In this document: positions 23,755 to 33,297 of the stretch, piece by piece
How the letters are laid out: each line of letters opens with the position of its first letter
Position numbering within the stretch: the first letter of the stretch is position 1
From: Sinomonas sp. R1AF57
Lineage (GTDB): Bacteria > Actinomycetota > Actinomycetes > Actinomycetales > Micrococcaceae
Length of the DNA: 64,000 nt
Assembly: GCF_002224485.1 (NCBI RefSeq)
Contig: NZ_CP022463.1
Span: 684,119 to 748,118 of the forward strand
Direction of reading: 5' to 3'
Position numbers and translations under genes: made by a program
The notes under the pieces: model-generated
Database searches by the model: none
Seen by the model: the letters and a program-made list of their open reading frames with translations, nothing else
What the model was told of the DNA's origin: nothing

Positions 23755-24654
23755 ATGTCTGACTTCACGCTGCGGCAGCTCGAGTACTTCGTCGCAGTCC
23801 TCGACACGGGCTCCGTCACCGAGGCCGCGCAGGTCTGCCGGATCTCACAGGCCGCCGCCTCCATGGCCGTCGCGCAGCTCGAACGGTCGCTCGGCGTCGA
23901 CCTCCTGGTGCGGGCGCGCTCCAAGAAGGTAGTTCCGACGCCCGCCGGCGTCGAGCTCGGGGCGCGGGCCCGCCGGATCCTCTCCGAGGCGGCCGACATC
24001 CCGGACGCGATCAGGACCGGCTTCGAGGAGCTCCGCGGCCGGGTCCGGCTCGGGTGCATGATCGCGATCGGGCCAAGGCTCATGCCCCGCCTCCTCGCCG
24101 AGGTCGGAGAGCGCTGGCCGGAGATCAGCGTCGAGTTCCGCGAGGGTGCGGCCGAGGAGCTCCAGCGCGCCGTCGCCGACGGTGAGCTCGACGCGGCGTT
24201 CGTCTACTCGCTCCAGGCGATCGGCGGCGTCGACCTCGTGGCGGTGGCGGAGTCCCGTCCGCAGATCATGCTGCACGAGTCCCACCCGCTTGCCGGCCGG
24301 GAGTCGCTCGCGTTCGCCGACCTCGCCGGCGAGGACGCGGTCCTGTTCGACGTTCCTCCCAGCGCGGAGCGGGTCCTGGCCATGTTCCGCTCCGCCGGGG
24401 TCGAGCCGCGGGTCCGGTGGAGGAGCGTCGTCGCCGAGAACATCCGGGGCATCGTCGCCCGGGGCCTGGCCTACTCGGTGGTGAATGTCTGGGAGGGGAT
24501 GGGGGAGCTGTTCGCATCGTCGGGCGTGGTCCTGGTGCCGGTTTCGGACCCGACGCCGCACAACGCCGTGGTGGCAGCCGTCCCGCCGGGGCTGAGCAGG
24601 CCCCGGCGGGTCGATGCCGTCATCGCCGCGGCGCGCGAGATCGCGAGCGCGTGA
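23755..24654 (+). CDS. LysR-family regulator
   Basis: A 299-residue LysR protein. Residues 4-63 form the winged HTH (FTLRQLEYFVAVLDTGSVTE, ISQAAASMAVAQLERSLG). The effector domain follows (RVRLGCMIAIGPRLMPRLLA, DAAFVYSLQAIGGVDLVAV). ATG 23755 follows AAGGAGAG; the in-frame TTG at 23752 is too close to it. It is divergent from the MBL hydrolase/MHS transporter operon, the usual LysR arrangement, so it most likely activates that operon in response to its substrate. It is convergent with the amino-acid ABC operon, with only 37 bp between stop codons. Confidence 0.9.
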   Translation: MSDFTLRQLEYFVAVLDTGSVTEAAQVCRISQAAASMAVAQLERSLGVDLLVRARSKKVVPTPAGVELGARARRILSEAADIPDAIRTGFEELRGRVRLGCMIAIGPRLMPRLLAEVGERWPEISVEFREGAAEELQRAVADGELDAAFVYSLQAIGGVDLVAVAESRPQIMLHESHPLAGRESLAFADLAGEDAVLFDVPPSAERVLAMFRSAGVEPRVRWRSVVAENIRGIVARGLAYSVVNVWEGMGELFASSGVVLVPVSDPTPHNAVVAAVPPGLSRPRRVDAVIAAAREIASA

Positions 24655-24691
24655 GCGGGACCGGCCAAGCCCCCGCCGCCCCCGCCGCCCC

Positions 24692-25549
24692 TCAGCCGAT
24701 CGGCGCCCCCGCGGGCTCCTGCTCCGCGACGGCCCGGGCCGGACGCGCGGTGCGCCCCGAGATCCGTCGTTCCAGGTACCGGGCGAAGTGCGAGATGAGA
24801 ATGTTGGTGACGATGTAGACGGCGGCGATGACGAGGAAGGTCTGGATGAGGTGGCTCGTGTACGCCGTGAGGTTGTTGGCCGTCTTCATCAGCTCCGGGT
24901 AGCTGACCGCATAGCCGAGGGTCGTGTCCTTCAGGAGCACGACGAGCTGCGCGACCATCGAGGGCACCACGATGCGCACGGCCTGCGGCAGGACCACGTA
25001 CCGGGTGGCCTGGGAGGGCTGGAGGCCGATGCTGAGGGCGGCCTCGACCTGCCCGGCGGGAAGGGCGAGGATGCCGGCCCGGAAGATCTCCGCCATCACC
25101 GCCGAGCTGCACAGTGTGATGGGAATGACGAGCTTCCAGAAGATGTCCGGGTTGATCCCGTAGGACGGCAGTCCGCTCACGAAGACGTAGACGACGAGCA
25201 GGAGCGGGACCGAACGGAAGAACTCGATGTAGGCGACCGCGGGCAGCCGAAGCCACGCGCGGTGCGAGGTGCGCGCCAACGCCATGAGCAGCGCCGTGGG
25301 GATGGCGAAGACCGCGGAGGCCCCGGCCGCGAGGGCGGTGTTGCCCAGGCCCGCCAGCAGGAACTGGAGGTAGGGCCACTGCGTGAACTCCGCCCAGCGG
25401 TCGGCGGCGAGCTGCCCTGCCTGGCCGAAGCGCAGGACGATCAGGATGGCGACGGCCGCGATCGCCAGGAGGCTGAGGGCTGTCACCGCCCGGATCGTGC
25501 GCCGCGCGCGCGGTCCTGCCGCGTCGAAGATGTGCTCCTGGGTGCTCAC
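24692..25549 (-). CDS. Amino-acid ABC transporter permease (GluD-like)
   Basis: A 285-residue His/Glu/Gln/Arg/opine-family permease. After a ~25-residue cytoplasmic N-terminus there are about five to six membrane segments, with VAYIEFFRSVPLLLVVYVFV and the coupling loop QVEAALSIGLQPSQATRYVV (EAA motif). GTG 25549 overlaps the stop of the upstream permease gene (GTGA 25546-25549), so the two are coupled. It resembles the actinobacterial GluD subunit of glutamate importers. The last ~25 residues are a polar Ala/Arg/Glu tail. The ATPase gene expected for such a system is not in this cluster. Confidence 0.9.
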   Translation of the reverse strand: MSTQEHIFDAAGPRARRTIRAVTALSLLAIAAVAILIVLRFGQAGQLAADRWAEFTQWPYLQFLLAGLGNTALAAGASAVFAIPTALLMALARTSHRAWLRLPAVAYIEFFRSVPLLLVVYVFVSGLPSYGINPDIFWKLVIPITLCSSAVMAEIFRAGILALPAGQVEAALSIGLQPSQATRYVVLPQAVRIVVPSMVAQLVVLLKDTTLGYAVSYPELMKTANNLTAYTSHLIQTFLVIAAVYIVTNILISHFARYLERRISGRTARPARAVAEQEPAGAPIG

Positions 25550-26193
25550 CGCTGGACCCTCCACCGCTTCTCGAGCCGCGCGCCGAGGCCACCGGCGAGG
25601 AGCGAGATGATGACGTAGGCGAAGGCGACGACGACGTACGCCGTGAGACCCAGAGCCGCCTGGTTGTTGATCTCGGACACCTGGAGCGTGAGGTCCTTGA
25701 CGCCGATGACCCCCGCGAGCGAGGAGCTCAGGAGGATCCCGATGAAGACGTTCACGAGCGGCTGGACCACGCTCCGGTAGGCCTGCGGGAACAGGACGTG
25801 CCGGAGCACCCCCGAGAAGTCCAGCCCGATCGAGCGGGCCGCCTCGATCTGCCCGACCGAGACCGCGTTGATTCCCGTGCGGATGGCCTCGCACGTGAAC
25901 GCGCCGCCCAGCAGCGTCATGGACAGGGCGGCGCACGTGAAGAGGTCGAACGTCACCCCGATGTCAGGCAGCCCGAACGTCACGACGACCAGGAGGCTGA
26001 TCAGCGGGATGTTGACGAACAGCTCGACGTAGACCCTGCCCACGGCGCGGAGCGGCACGATCGGGCTGATCCGGAAGGCAGCCGCGACCGTGCCGACCAC
26101 GAGCGAGCCCAGGAAGCTGACCGCCGTGAGCCTGAGGGTCATCCACAGGCCGTCGAGCAGCTCCGGCAGGTAGGTGCTGAACAGCTCCTCCAT
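25546..26193 (-). CDS. Amino-acid ABC transporter permease (GluC-like)
   Basis: A 215-residue permease with about five membrane helices. The family loop is GQIEAARSIGLDFSGVLRHV (about 118-137), and YVELFVNIPLISLLVVVTFG corresponds to the conserved amino-acid permease segment ELFRGTPLL. It should pair with the GluD-like subunit to form the channel. ATG 26193 lies three bases after the substrate-binding protein stop codon. A compact binding protein-permease-permease operon on the minus strand is typical of Corynebacterium/Arthrobacter glutamate systems. Confidence 0.9.
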   Translation of the reverse strand: MEELFSTYLPELLDGLWMTLRLTAVSFLGSLVVGTVAAAFRISPIVPLRAVGRVYVELFVNIPLISLLVVVTFGLPDIGVTFDLFTCAALSMTLLGGAFTCEAIRTGINAVSVGQIEAARSIGLDFSGVLRHVLFPQAYRSVVQPLVNVFIGILLSSSLAGVIGVKDLTLQVSEINNQAALGLTAYVVVAFAYVIISLLAGGLGARLEKRWRVQR

Positions 26194-26196
26194 GGG

Positions 26197-27174
26197 TCAG
26201 GAGGCGATGGCGGGCGGCGCGGGCGGCTCCGTCTTGACCACCTGGCCGACGGTCGCCTTCCAGAGGGCGGCCCAGGATCCGTCGCCCTCCATGACCTTCA
26301 GCCAGGCGTTGACGAAGGCGAGCGCATCGCTGCCCTTGTGCAGCCCGATCCCGTACGGATCCGACGAGCCGAACGGCTCCCCGACGATCTTGACGTCCTT
26401 GTTCTTCGCGACGTTCGACAGCAGGATCGACTGGTCGATCACGTACGCATCGACACGGCCCTGCTGCACCGCCGCGAGGCACTTCGGGTTGTCGTCGAAG
26501 GTCTGCACGTTCGCCTTGGGTGCGTACTTCTGCAGGAGTGCGACGCCGGTGCTCGCCGCCTGGGTCGCGACGTTCTTGCCCGCGAGGTCGTCGACGGAGT
26601 TGATGTCGTTGTTGGTGGACTTGACCAGGATCGCCGACTTCGACTCGTAGTACGGCCCCGCGAAGTCGACCTTCTGCTGGCGGGCGGGGGTGATCGAGTA
26701 GGTCGCCACGATCAGGTCGACGGACTGGTTCTGCAGGAGCGTCTCCCGGGTGTCGACCGTGACCTGGCTGAGGTTCTCCTTCGGCTGCCCGGTGATGTAC
26801 TTCGCCAGGAGCTGGGAGATGCCCGCGTCGAAGCCCGCGACCTTCCCCGTGGTCGGGTCCCTGAGCGAGAAGAGCGACGACGTGTCGGTGCCGCCGCGGT
26901 TGATCGTCCCGCGGTCCTTGATGGCCTTGGCCCAGGAGTTGCCGTCCACGAGCGAGGCATCCGCGACCGCCCCCTTCGAGAGGACGGCATCGAAGGCCGC
27001 GAGGTCGATCGCCGAGCCGGAGGAGGACGCCCCCGCGCTCGCGGAACCCGACGACGCCGGAAGCGTGGGGGAGCTGGAACAGGCGGCCAGCGCTCCGGCA
27101 CTCACTGCGCCGAGGCCGATTCCCAGAAGTCCCCTTCTGCTGAGGCTGCGCCGAGCATTCTCGATCTGGTCCAT
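26197..27174 (-). CDS. Amino-acid ABC substrate-binding lipoprotein (GluB-like)
   Basis: A 325-residue SBP_bac_3 family protein. The signal region has twin arginines (LSRRGLLGIGLG, residues 11-22) and ends in lipobox LAAC with Cys32, so it may be a Tat-exported lipoprotein. The binding fold contains LFSLRDPTTGKVAGFDAGIS, TRETLLQNQSVDLIVATYSI and KVDFAGPYYESKSAILV, as in glutamate/aspartate-binding proteins. ATG 27174 has GGGAGGAACTGCC before it. It opens the three-gene importer operon. The 188-bp region upstream holds only presumed promoter sequence. Confidence 0.9.
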   Translation of the reverse strand: MDQIENARRSLSRRGLLGIGLGAVSAGALAACSSSPTLPASSGSASAGASSSGSAIDLAAFDAVLSKGAVADASLVDGNSWAKAIKDRGTINRGGTDTSSLFSLRDPTTGKVAGFDAGISQLLAKYITGQPKENLSQVTVDTRETLLQNQSVDLIVATYSITPARQQKVDFAGPYYESKSAILVKSTNNDINSVDDLAGKNVATQAASTGVALLQKYAPKANVQTFDDNPKCLAAVQQGRVDAYVIDQSILLSNVAKNKDVKIVGEPFGSSDPYGIGLHKGSDALAFVNAWLKVMEGDGSWAALWKATVGQVVKTEPPAPPAIAS

Positions 27175-27362
27175 GGCAGTTCCTCCCGTTTCCCCTGATT
27201 CCTCAGTACGGGCGCCTGACCGTGGCTCTCGGGCCCCACCAGGTGCCGCAGGGTCAGTCTAGGCACGCGGTGCGCCAGTACTGCAGACCCCGCGCGGGAG
27301 TGGCTCGGCGCCGTCCGGCCGCAGGGGCCGCGGGACGTGCCGGGATGCCGGCCTCCGCCCAG

Positions 27363-28481
27363 CTAGCCGACCGTGGCCCCGAAGACCCAGCCGAGAACGT
27401 ACGTCACTCCGGCCGCGCCGAAGCCGATGCCCAGCTGGCGCAGGGCCCGCGTGAGCGGCGAGGCGCCGGCGAGCAGGCCGACCACTGCCCCGGTGGCGAG
27501 GAGTGCGAGGCCCACGAGGACTCCGGCCAGGACCAGCGCCGGAACCCCGGTCATGCCGAAGAGGAACGGGATGATCGGCACAATCGCGCCCGAGGCGAAG
27601 AAGCAGAAGCTCGAGAGCGCCGCGCCCCACGCGGAGCCGATGGCCTCGTGCTCGTCCTCGGCCTCCTCCTTCTCCGGGTGGAGCGACAGGCTCGGGTCGC
27701 AGTCGCACGCGAAGTGGCCGAGCCGCTCGGCCGCGCGGTGCTCGGCGGCCTGCTGGCTCATGCCGCGCGCCTTGTAGACGAGCACGAGCTCGTTCTGGGT
27801 GAGGTCCAGGTCCGGGGCGGCGGTCAGGGTGATCTGGGTGGGGCGCGACGCCGAGAGCAGCTCGCGCTGCGAGCGGACGGAGATGAACTCCCCGGCGCCC
27901 ATGGACAGCGCGCCGGCAAGCAGCCCTGCGACGCCGGAGAGCAGCACGACGTGGCTCGCGACGCCCGAGGCGGCCATGCCTGCCACGAGGGACAGGTTGC
28001 TCACGAGGCCGTCGTTGGCCCCGAACACCGCTGCGCGGAACGTCCCGGAGAGGCGGGTGCGGCCGCGGATCGCGAGGCCTCGCACGACCTCCTCGTGGAT
28101 GCGCTCGTCCGCCGCCATCGCGGGGGTGGCGAATGGGTCGTCCGCGTACGGGGAGCGGCTCTCGGCCCGCTGGGCGAGCGCGAGGACGAAGACGCTGCCG
28201 AAGTGCCGGGCGAGGAACCCGAGGAGCTGGCTGCGCAGCGAGGGCGCCACGGGACGGCCGGCCTTCTCGCCCAGCAGGGTCCTCCAGTGGGCCTCATGGC
28301 GTCCCTCGGCCTCGGCCAGGCCGAGCAGGATGTCGCGCTCCTCGCCCTCGCGGCGCGACGCGAGCGCCCGGTAGATGGCTGCCTCGGCCCTCTCGTCGGC
28401 GAGGTACTGGCGCCAGCGCCGGACGTCGGACGAGGAGGGGTCCGGGCGGGATCCGGGCGCGGTGGGGGAGGTCTTCTGCAT
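27363..28481 (-). CDS. VIT1/CCC1 transporter with rubrerythrin-like N-terminus
   Basis: A 372-residue membrane protein. Residues about 15-75 are a ferritin/rubrerythrin-like helical domain (WRQYLADERAEAAIYRAL, LAEAEGRHEAHWRTLLGEK) with Glu and His residues suited to iron binding. The remainder is a VIT1/CCC1 vacuolar iron transporter fold: FGANDGLVSNLSLVAGMAAS, AGALSMGAGEFISVRSQREL, and a cytoplasmic acidic loop. This fusion is known in bacteria and is thought to export Fe2+ or Mn2+. ATG 28481 follows CAGGAGACGCC. It stands alone, divergent from the XRE-cupin gene. Confidence 0.9.
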   Translation of the reverse strand: MQKTSPTAPGSRPDPSSSDVRRWRQYLADERAEAAIYRALASRREGEERDILLGLAEAEGRHEAHWRTLLGEKAGRPVAPSLRSQLLGFLARHFGSVFVLALAQRAESRSPYADDPFATPAMAADERIHEEVVRGLAIRGRTRLSGTFRAAVFGANDGLVSNLSLVAGMAASGVASHVVLLSGVAGLLAGALSMGAGEFISVRSQRELLSASRPTQITLTAAPDLDLTQNELVLVYKARGMSQQAAEHRAAERLGHFACDCDPSLSLHPEKEEAEDEHEAIGSAWGAALSSFCFFASGAIVPIIPFLFGMTGVPALVLAGVLVGLALLATGAVVGLLAGASPLTRALRQLGIGFGAAGVTYVLGWVFGATVG

Positions 28482-28628
28482 GGCGTCTCCTGGGCTTCAC
28501 GGGCGAACTGCGGGCGCCTTTGCCTCCAGCACTGTAGTCCTTTTGGCCGCCGATTTTCGGCCGGTATACCGCTGCTCCTGAGTTAGGCGGGCCGCAATCT
28601 CGCCCTCCTCGGGCACGGGTGCCTAGAA

Positions 28629-28653
28629 GGCAACGGCTGTTGTCCTCTAGGCT
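28629..28653 (+). promoter_or_regulatory. Promoter with GGCAAC motif, XRE-cupin gene
   Basis: The imperfect palindrome GGCAACGGCTGTTGTCC (28629-28645) directly precedes a -10-like TAGGCT (28648-28653). A similar arrangement, GGCAAC (32204-32209) then TAGGCT (32218-32223), lies before the agmatinase gene. This may be the regulator's own operator. The rest of the 237-bp gap 28482-28718 shows nothing definite. Confidence 0.4.
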
Positions 28654-28718
28654 TGCGGGACCGAGCACATCGTCCTGGCAGAACGCCAGCCTGCCTCCAG
28701 CGTCTTGGGGAGAACCAG

Positions 28719-29294
28719 ATGAAAGCCCTGCCCGTCGAGCCGAGCAACGCCCCCGTGGCCATCGGTTCCCGCATCCGCGCCGCGCGGCAGTCCCAGCGGA
28801 TGACCATCGAGCAGGTGGCAGACGCGACCGGGCTGACGAAGGGGTTCCTCTCACGGGTGGAGCGGGACCTCACCTCCCCCTCGGTCGCCTCGCTCGTGAC
28901 GCTGTGCCAGGTCCTCTCCCTCTCGATCGGCGACCTCTTCGCCACCCCCGAGACCCACCTCACCCGCGCCGCCGAGGCCCCACGGATCTCCCTCGGCGGC
29001 GAGGGGATCGTGGAGAAGCTCCTCACCGCGAGGTCGGAGCGGCGGGTGCAGGTGCTGCAGGCGGACATCGAGCCGCACGGCACGGGGGAGTCGGAGCTCT
29101 ACGCCGTGGACTGCGACGTGGACGTGCTCCACGTGGTGCGGGGCCAGATCGAGCTCGTGATGACCAACGAGCGGTACGCCCTCAGTGCCGGGGACACGCT
29201 CACCTTCCCCGGCCGCGAACCGCACACCTGGGTCAACCCCACGGACAGGCCCGCGACCGTCCTCTGGATCCTCGTGCCGGCTGCCTCGCGCTGA
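28719..29294 (+). CDS. XRE-family regulator with C-terminal cupin
   Basis: A 191-residue protein of the PuuR/SutR-like class. The N-terminal HTH_3 domain (IGSRIRAARQSQRMTIEQVA, GLTKGFLSRVERDLTSPSVA; about 15-72) is followed by a short linker and a cupin_2 barrel (VDVLHVVRGQIELVMTNERY, SAGDTLTFPGREPHTWVNP; 125-175). Members of this class sense polyamines, amino acids or small acids. ATG 28719 has GGGGAG upstream. It is about 3 kb from an agmatinase-family gene whose promoter shares a GGCAAC/TAGGCT arrangement, so guanidino or polyamine control is possible but unproven. Confidence 0.87.
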   Translation: MKALPVEPSNAPVAIGSRIRAARQSQRMTIEQVADATGLTKGFLSRVERDLTSPSVASLVTLCQVLSLSIGDLFATPETHLTRAAEAPRISLGGEGIVEKLLTARSERRVQVLQADIEPHGTGESELYAVDCDVDVLHVVRGQIELVMTNERYALSAGDTLTFPGREPHTWVNPTDRPATVLWILVPAASR

Positions 29295-29348
29295 CCCCGC
29301 CCTTGCCCAGCGCAATCCCCATCCGGCCGGGAAGGCCGGCGGCCCGCG

Positions 29349-29951
29349 TCACCGCCGCGTCATGAGGTACGCCGCCCACCCGTGCGGCCAGCCCTTCAGC
29401 CCGGACTCGCCCGCGATGCGCTCGATGGAGAAGTCTCGTCCGAAGCGGTCCTCGACCTCACCCGGGCGCAGCGCCATGTCCCCGAAGGGCAGCGCGGCCA
29501 CGGCCGCCCTCTCCCACAGCGATGGAACCCACTCGAAGCACCACAGCAGGAACAGCCCGCCCGCGCGGAGCAGCGGCACGACCGCGCGCACGTACGCCTC
29601 CCGGTCCCGTCCATGCAGGTCGTCGAACGAGCCGTAGTCCACGAGGACATCGAAGGGACCGGACACGCGGCGCATGGTGGTGAGGTCGTCTTCGATGAAG
29701 CGCACGACGACGCCCGCCGCCTCCGCCTTCGACCTCGCCTTCGCGAGGGCTGCCGGGGCGAAGTCGACGCCGGTCGCCTCGAAGCCGTGCCGCGCGAGGA
29801 ACACGGAGTTGTCCCCTTCGCCGCAGCCCAGGTCGAGGGACCGGCCCGGCGGGATGCGGCCCGACTCGACCAGCTGAACGAGCTCCACCCGGGCCGGGCC
29901 TACCCAGGGCGGAGTGCCGCGGCGGTACCAGAGGTTGTAGAAGGCCCTCAT
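29349..29951 (-). CDS. Class I SAM-dependent methyltransferase
   Basis: A 200-residue Rossmann methyltransferase. SLDLGCGEGDNSVFLARHG (about 38-56) is the SAM-binding motif I; GVDFAPAALAKARSKAEAAG is the acidic-loop region; FIEDDLT and FDVLVDYGSFDDLHGRDRE follow. It resembles the small thiopurine/tellurite-resistance-like methyltransferases, but the acceptor is not identifiable. ATG 29951 is preceded by AGGAGGACTGAGCC. Transcribed after the APC permease gene with a 75-bp gap; convergent with the XRE-cupin gene. Confidence 0.85.
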   Translation of the reverse strand: MRAFYNLWYRRGTPPWVGPARVELVQLVESGRIPPGRSLDLGCGEGDNSVFLARHGFEATGVDFAPAALAKARSKAEAAGVVVRFIEDDLTTMRRVSGPFDVLVDYGSFDDLHGRDREAYVRAVVPLLRAGGLFLLWCFEWVPSLWERAAVAALPFGDMALRPGEVEDRFGRDFSIERIAGESGLKGWPHGWAAYLMTRR

Positions 29952-30026
29952 GGCTCAGTCCTCCTTGGGTCAGTGCGAGGTGGGCCGGCGCCGTCGTGCG
30001 TACCCGCCACGGCCCGGACGAGAGGC

Positions 30027-32006
30027 TCAGCCGACGTGGACCCAGGGCCGCTCAGTGATGTCCGGCTCGGCCTCGCGGAGCACCTCGCGGGTCACCGGGG
30101 CGATCTCGCCCTCGCCGAAGAACAGGAACTTCGTGAGGTTCGTGACCGGGTTTCCCTCGGTCCAGCGGAAGTAGATGTGCGGCATGAGGCCGGTGACGTT
30201 GCGCAGGTGCAGGAGCACGGCGGCGAGGGTGTTGGGCACGTTGTTCGAGTGCACCTCGAGCACCTTGAAGCCGTGCCGCTTGATGCCCACGACGTCGAGC
30301 TCCTGCTCGAATTCGGAGGAGTCGTCCACGACGACCTCGATGAACAGGATGTCCGCGTCCTCGGGCAGGTGGTTCGCGGCGCGGGCGTGCTCGAGCTTGT
30401 TGCGGTAGCGCTCGGAGTCGAGGCGCTTGGGCTCGTGGGCGATGAGCCGGATCGGGCCCTGCTCGACGTCGGTGAGGAACTCGAGGGCCTGCTCGTCGAG
30501 GCGGACGTGGGTGGCGCGCAGCTCGAACGAGCGCCGCACGCGGGAGGCGAACGAGACCACGATGATGCCGACGATGAACAGCGCTGCGATCCGGATGCCG
30601 TCCGGCCGCTCGACCACGTTGGCGATCGTCGTGTAGGTGAACACGGCGCTGACCACCCCGAACGCCCAGGTCCGGGACCGCTGCCTGCGGTGCTTCGCCG
30701 AGAGGGTCACGGCCACGGCCGCCGAGGTCATGAGCACGAGGACGCCGGTGGCATACGCGCCGCCCTGGGCCTCGACGTTCGCGTCGAAGATCCAGGTGAT
30801 GAGGAACGCGACCGCGGAGAACACGAGCACGAGCGGCCGCACCGCGCGCGTCCACGCCGGGGCCATCCCGTAGCGGGGGAGGTACCTCGGGACGAGGTTG
30901 AGGAGCCCGGCCATGGCCGAGGCCCCTGCGAACCAGAGGATCGCGATGGTGGAGATGTCGTAGACCGTGCCGAACCCGTCGCCGAAGAACTGGTGGGCGA
31001 GGTAGGCGAGGGCGCGCCCGTTGGCCTTGCCGCCGTCCTCGAACTCCTGCGCGGGGATGAGCACGGTCGTGGCGAAGCTCGAGGTGATCAGGAACGAGGA
31101 CATGATGAGCGCCGCGGTGGTCAGGAGCCGGTGCGTCCCGCGGATACGGCCCTCGGGGTTCTCCTCGGTGTCCGTCGGGTAGCCCTTGACCTGCGGCATG
31201 ACGGCCACGCCGGTCTCGAAGCCGGACAGGCCGAGCGCGAGCTTCGGGAACACGAGCAGGGAGATGCCCACCATCATGAGGGGGTCGCTGTGCTGGGTGG
31301 TGAGGGCGGTCCACCAGTCGGTGACCACCGCACCTTCCGTGAACACGCGCACGACGGCGGTCCCGACCACCACCGCGTTCAGCGCCAGGTACAGCCCCAC
31401 GAGCACGACCGCGACGTTGATGGCCTCCTTGAACCCGCGCAGGAACACGACCGCGAGCGCCGCGATGAGCACGAGCGTGATGGTGACCTGCTGGCCGTGG
31501 AACGCCTCCGGCGCGAACGGGTTCTCGATGAGGTGCGCGCTCGCATCCGCCGCCGAGAGCGTCATGGTGATCATGAAGTCCGTGGCCGCGAAGCCGAGGA
31601 GCGCCAGTACGAACAGCTTCCCGGTCCACCGGCCCATGAGCCGCTCGAGCATGGCGATCGACCCCTCGCCGCGATGGCTCTCGCGCGCCACCCGGCGGTA
31701 GACCGGAAGCGCTCCCGCGAGGGTGACGATCACGAGGATGACCGTCGCCATCGGAGCGAGCAGCCCCGCGGCAAGGGCCGCGATGGCGGGCTGGTAGCCG
31801 AGGGTCGAGAAGTAGTCGACGCCGGTGAGGCACATGACGCGCCACCATGAGGCGGGCTTGTGGTCCTCCTTGGGGACGCCGTGGGGGCCTTGCCTCTTGC
31901 CGGCCGTCTCGGGCATCCCCTCGAGGAGCCAGGTCCTCAGTGGGTGCTGGTCGTGGTGGCGCCGCTTGGGGCTCGGCTCGGCGGGGGGTCGGGTGAGTGT
32001 GCTCAT
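30027..32006 (-). CDS. APC-superfamily permease with large cytosolic C-terminus
   Basis: A 659-residue protein: about 70 cytoplasmic residues, then some 12 membrane helices (beginning [20 protein letters not shown]), then a ~190-residue soluble domain from about residue 470 ([56 protein letters not shown]). Actinobacterial homologues are annotated as amino acid permeases; the overall plan resembles KUP/KimA-type potassium importers, so the substrate is open. ATG 32006 lacks a strong Shine-Dalgarno sequence. It is divergent from the agmatinase gene. I see no convincing riboswitch in its 250-bp upstream region. Confidence 0.8.
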   Translation of the reverse strand: MSTLTRPPAEPSPKRRHHDQHPLRTWLLEGMPETAGKRQGPHGVPKEDHKPASWWRVMCLTGVDYFSTLGYQPAIAALAAGLLAPMATVILVIVTLAGALPVYRRVARESHRGEGSIAMLERLMGRWTGKLFVLALLGFAATDFMITMTLSAADASAHLIENPFAPEAFHGQQVTITLVLIAALAVVFLRGFKEAINVAVVLVGLYLALNAVVVGTAVVRVFTEGAVVTDWWTALTTQHSDPLMMVGISLLVFPKLALGLSGFETGVAVMPQVKGYPTDTEENPEGRIRGTHRLLTTAALIMSSFLITSSFATTVLIPAQEFEDGGKANGRALAYLAHQFFGDGFGTVYDISTIAILWFAGASAMAGLLNLVPRYLPRYGMAPAWTRAVRPLVLVFSAVAFLITWIFDANVEAQGGAYATGVLVLMTSAAVAVTLSAKHRRQRSRTWAFGVVSAVFTYTTIANVVERPDGIRIAALFIVGIIVVSFASRVRRSFELRATHVRLDEQALEFLTDVEQGPIRLIAHEPKRLDSERYRNKLEHARAANHLPEDADILFIEVVVDDSSEFEQELDVVGIKRHGFKVLEVHSNNVPNTLAAVLLHLRNVTGLMPHIYFRWTEGNPVTNLTKFLFFGEGEIAPVTREVLREAEPDITERPWVHVG

Positions 32007-32203
32007 GGCTCCTGCTGGTGCGGGACGCGGGGATGGCGTCCACTGGAGCGTAGGGCGGCGCCGCGGCCGGGACTGCTGCCTTTTATGGAACCTTTACGGC
32101 GCCCTCGCGGCGTCTTTGCGGACGACGCCGGCGAGGAACCCTGCGCGACGAGGTCACGGCGCGATCCCAGTCGGCCAATCCGGTAAACAAGGGGTGCATA
32201 GAG

Positions 32204-32223
32204 GGCAACTTTTCCTGTAGGCT
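32204..32223 (+). promoter_or_regulatory. Agmatinase promoter region (GGCAAC, TAGGCT)
   Basis: GGCAAC (32204-32209) followed by a -10-like TAGGCT (32218-32223), 34 bp before the agmatinase start codon. The combination resembles 28629-28653 in front of the XRE-cupin gene, although the spacing differs (14 against 19 bp). The remaining sequence of 32007-32256 has no evident gene. Confidence 0.4.
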
Positions 32224-32256
32224 GGCTCACAGAAGAGCCACCTACGGAGGGTTATC

Positions 32257-33297
32257 GTGCAAGAGCTGCGCATCGAGGAGAACGGCAACCTCGGCCCCAT
32301 TGATTCATCCCGCATCCCGCGCTTCTCCGGCGCCGCGACGTTCGCCCGGCTGCCCCGCCTGGACCAGGTGCAGCGGGCGGACATCGCGGTCGTGGGCGTC
32401 CCCTTCGACTCGGGCGTCTCCTACCGCCCGGGCGCGCGCTTCGGCGCGAACCACGTCCGCGAGGCGAGCCGCCTCCTGCGCCCCTACAACCCGGCGCAGG
32501 ACGTCTCGCCGTTCGCGAGCGCCCAGGTCGCCGACGCCGGTGACATGGCGGTGAACCCCTTCAACATCCACGAGGCCATCGAGACCATCCAGCAGGACGC
32601 GCTGGACCTCACGGCCGACGGCGCGCGCCTCCTCACGCTCGGCGGCGACCACACCATTGCCCTCCCGCTCCTGCGCGCCGCGTCCGAACGCGCGGGGGAA
32701 CCCGTGGCGCTCCTGCACTTCGACGCCCACCTCGACACCTGGGACACGTACTTCGGCGCCGAGTACACGCACGGCACCCCGTTCCGGCGGGCCGTCGAGG
32801 AGGGCCTCCTCGACACCGAGGCGATCTCCCACGTCGGCACCCGCGGCCCGCTCTACGGCAAGCGCGACCTCGAAGACGACCGCCGCTTCGGCTTCGGCAT
32901 CGTCACGTCCTCCGACGTCTACTACCAGGGCGTCCGCGAGGTGGTGGCGAAGCTGCGCGACCGCATCGGCAGACGCCCGCTGTACATCTCGGTGGACATC
33001 GACGTCCTGGACCCCGCGCACGCGCCGGGCACCGGCACGCCCGAGGCCGGCGGCATGACCAGTCGCGAACTCCTCGAGATCATCCGCGGCCTGCGCGGGC
33101 TCAACCTCGTCGCTGCCGACGTCGTCGAAGTCGCCCCCGCCTACGACCACGCCGAGATCACCGGCGTCGCCGCGAGCCACGTCGCCTACGACCTCGTCAC
33201 GCTCATGAGCGAACTGCCCCGCCCGGTGGTTGAGCGCAGTCGAAACCAAGAGCACGGGATCCCCGCCGAGCAGCGCACGACGGCGGGCGCCCAGTGA
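32257..33297 (+). CDS. Agmatinase-family ureohydrolase
   Basis: A 346-residue binuclear-manganese ureohydrolase. All metal-ligand segments are present: [10 protein letters not shown] (128-137), [10 protein letters not shown] (about 153-162) and [19 protein letters not shown] (245-263). It would release urea from agmatine, guanidinobutyrate or a related guanidino compound. GTG 32257 follows GGAGG. The stop overlaps the GTG of the next gene (33294-33297), tying it to a ThDP-dependent decarboxylase; in Pseudomonas the arginine transaminase route uses exactly such a pair (AruI decarboxylase, GbuA guanidinobutyrase). Urea produced could feed the urease encoded later in this window. The C-terminal ~30 residues are an unstructured extension. 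Confidence 0.88.
   Translation: MQELRIEENGNLGPIDSSRIPRFSGAATFARLPRLDQVQRADIAVVGVPFDSGVSYRPGARFGANHVREASRLLRPYNPAQDVSPFASAQVADAGDMAVNPFNIHEAIETIQQDALDLTADGARLLTLGGDHTIALPLLRAASERAGEPVALLHFDAHLDTWDTYFGAEYTHGTPFRRAVEEGLLDTEAISHVGTRGPLYGKRDLEDDRRFGFGIVTSSDVYYQGVREVVAKLRDRIGRRPLYISVDIDVLDPAHAPGTGTPEAGGMTSRELLEIIRGLRGLNLVAADVVEVAPAYDHAEITGVAASHVAYDLVTLMSELPRPVVERSRNQEHGIPAEQRTTAGAQ

Noticed and set aside
29382-31850. 822-residue plus-strand ORF over the methyltransferase and APC permease genes
   Set aside because: It is the antisense of two well-supported minus-strand genes, with His/Arg/Glu-rich low-complexity translation typical of high-G+C shadow frames.
32007-32256. c-di-AMP riboswitch before the APC permease gene
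   Set aside because: The permease resembles KimA-type carriers sometimes under such control, but I could not find the conserved core and stems in this leader.
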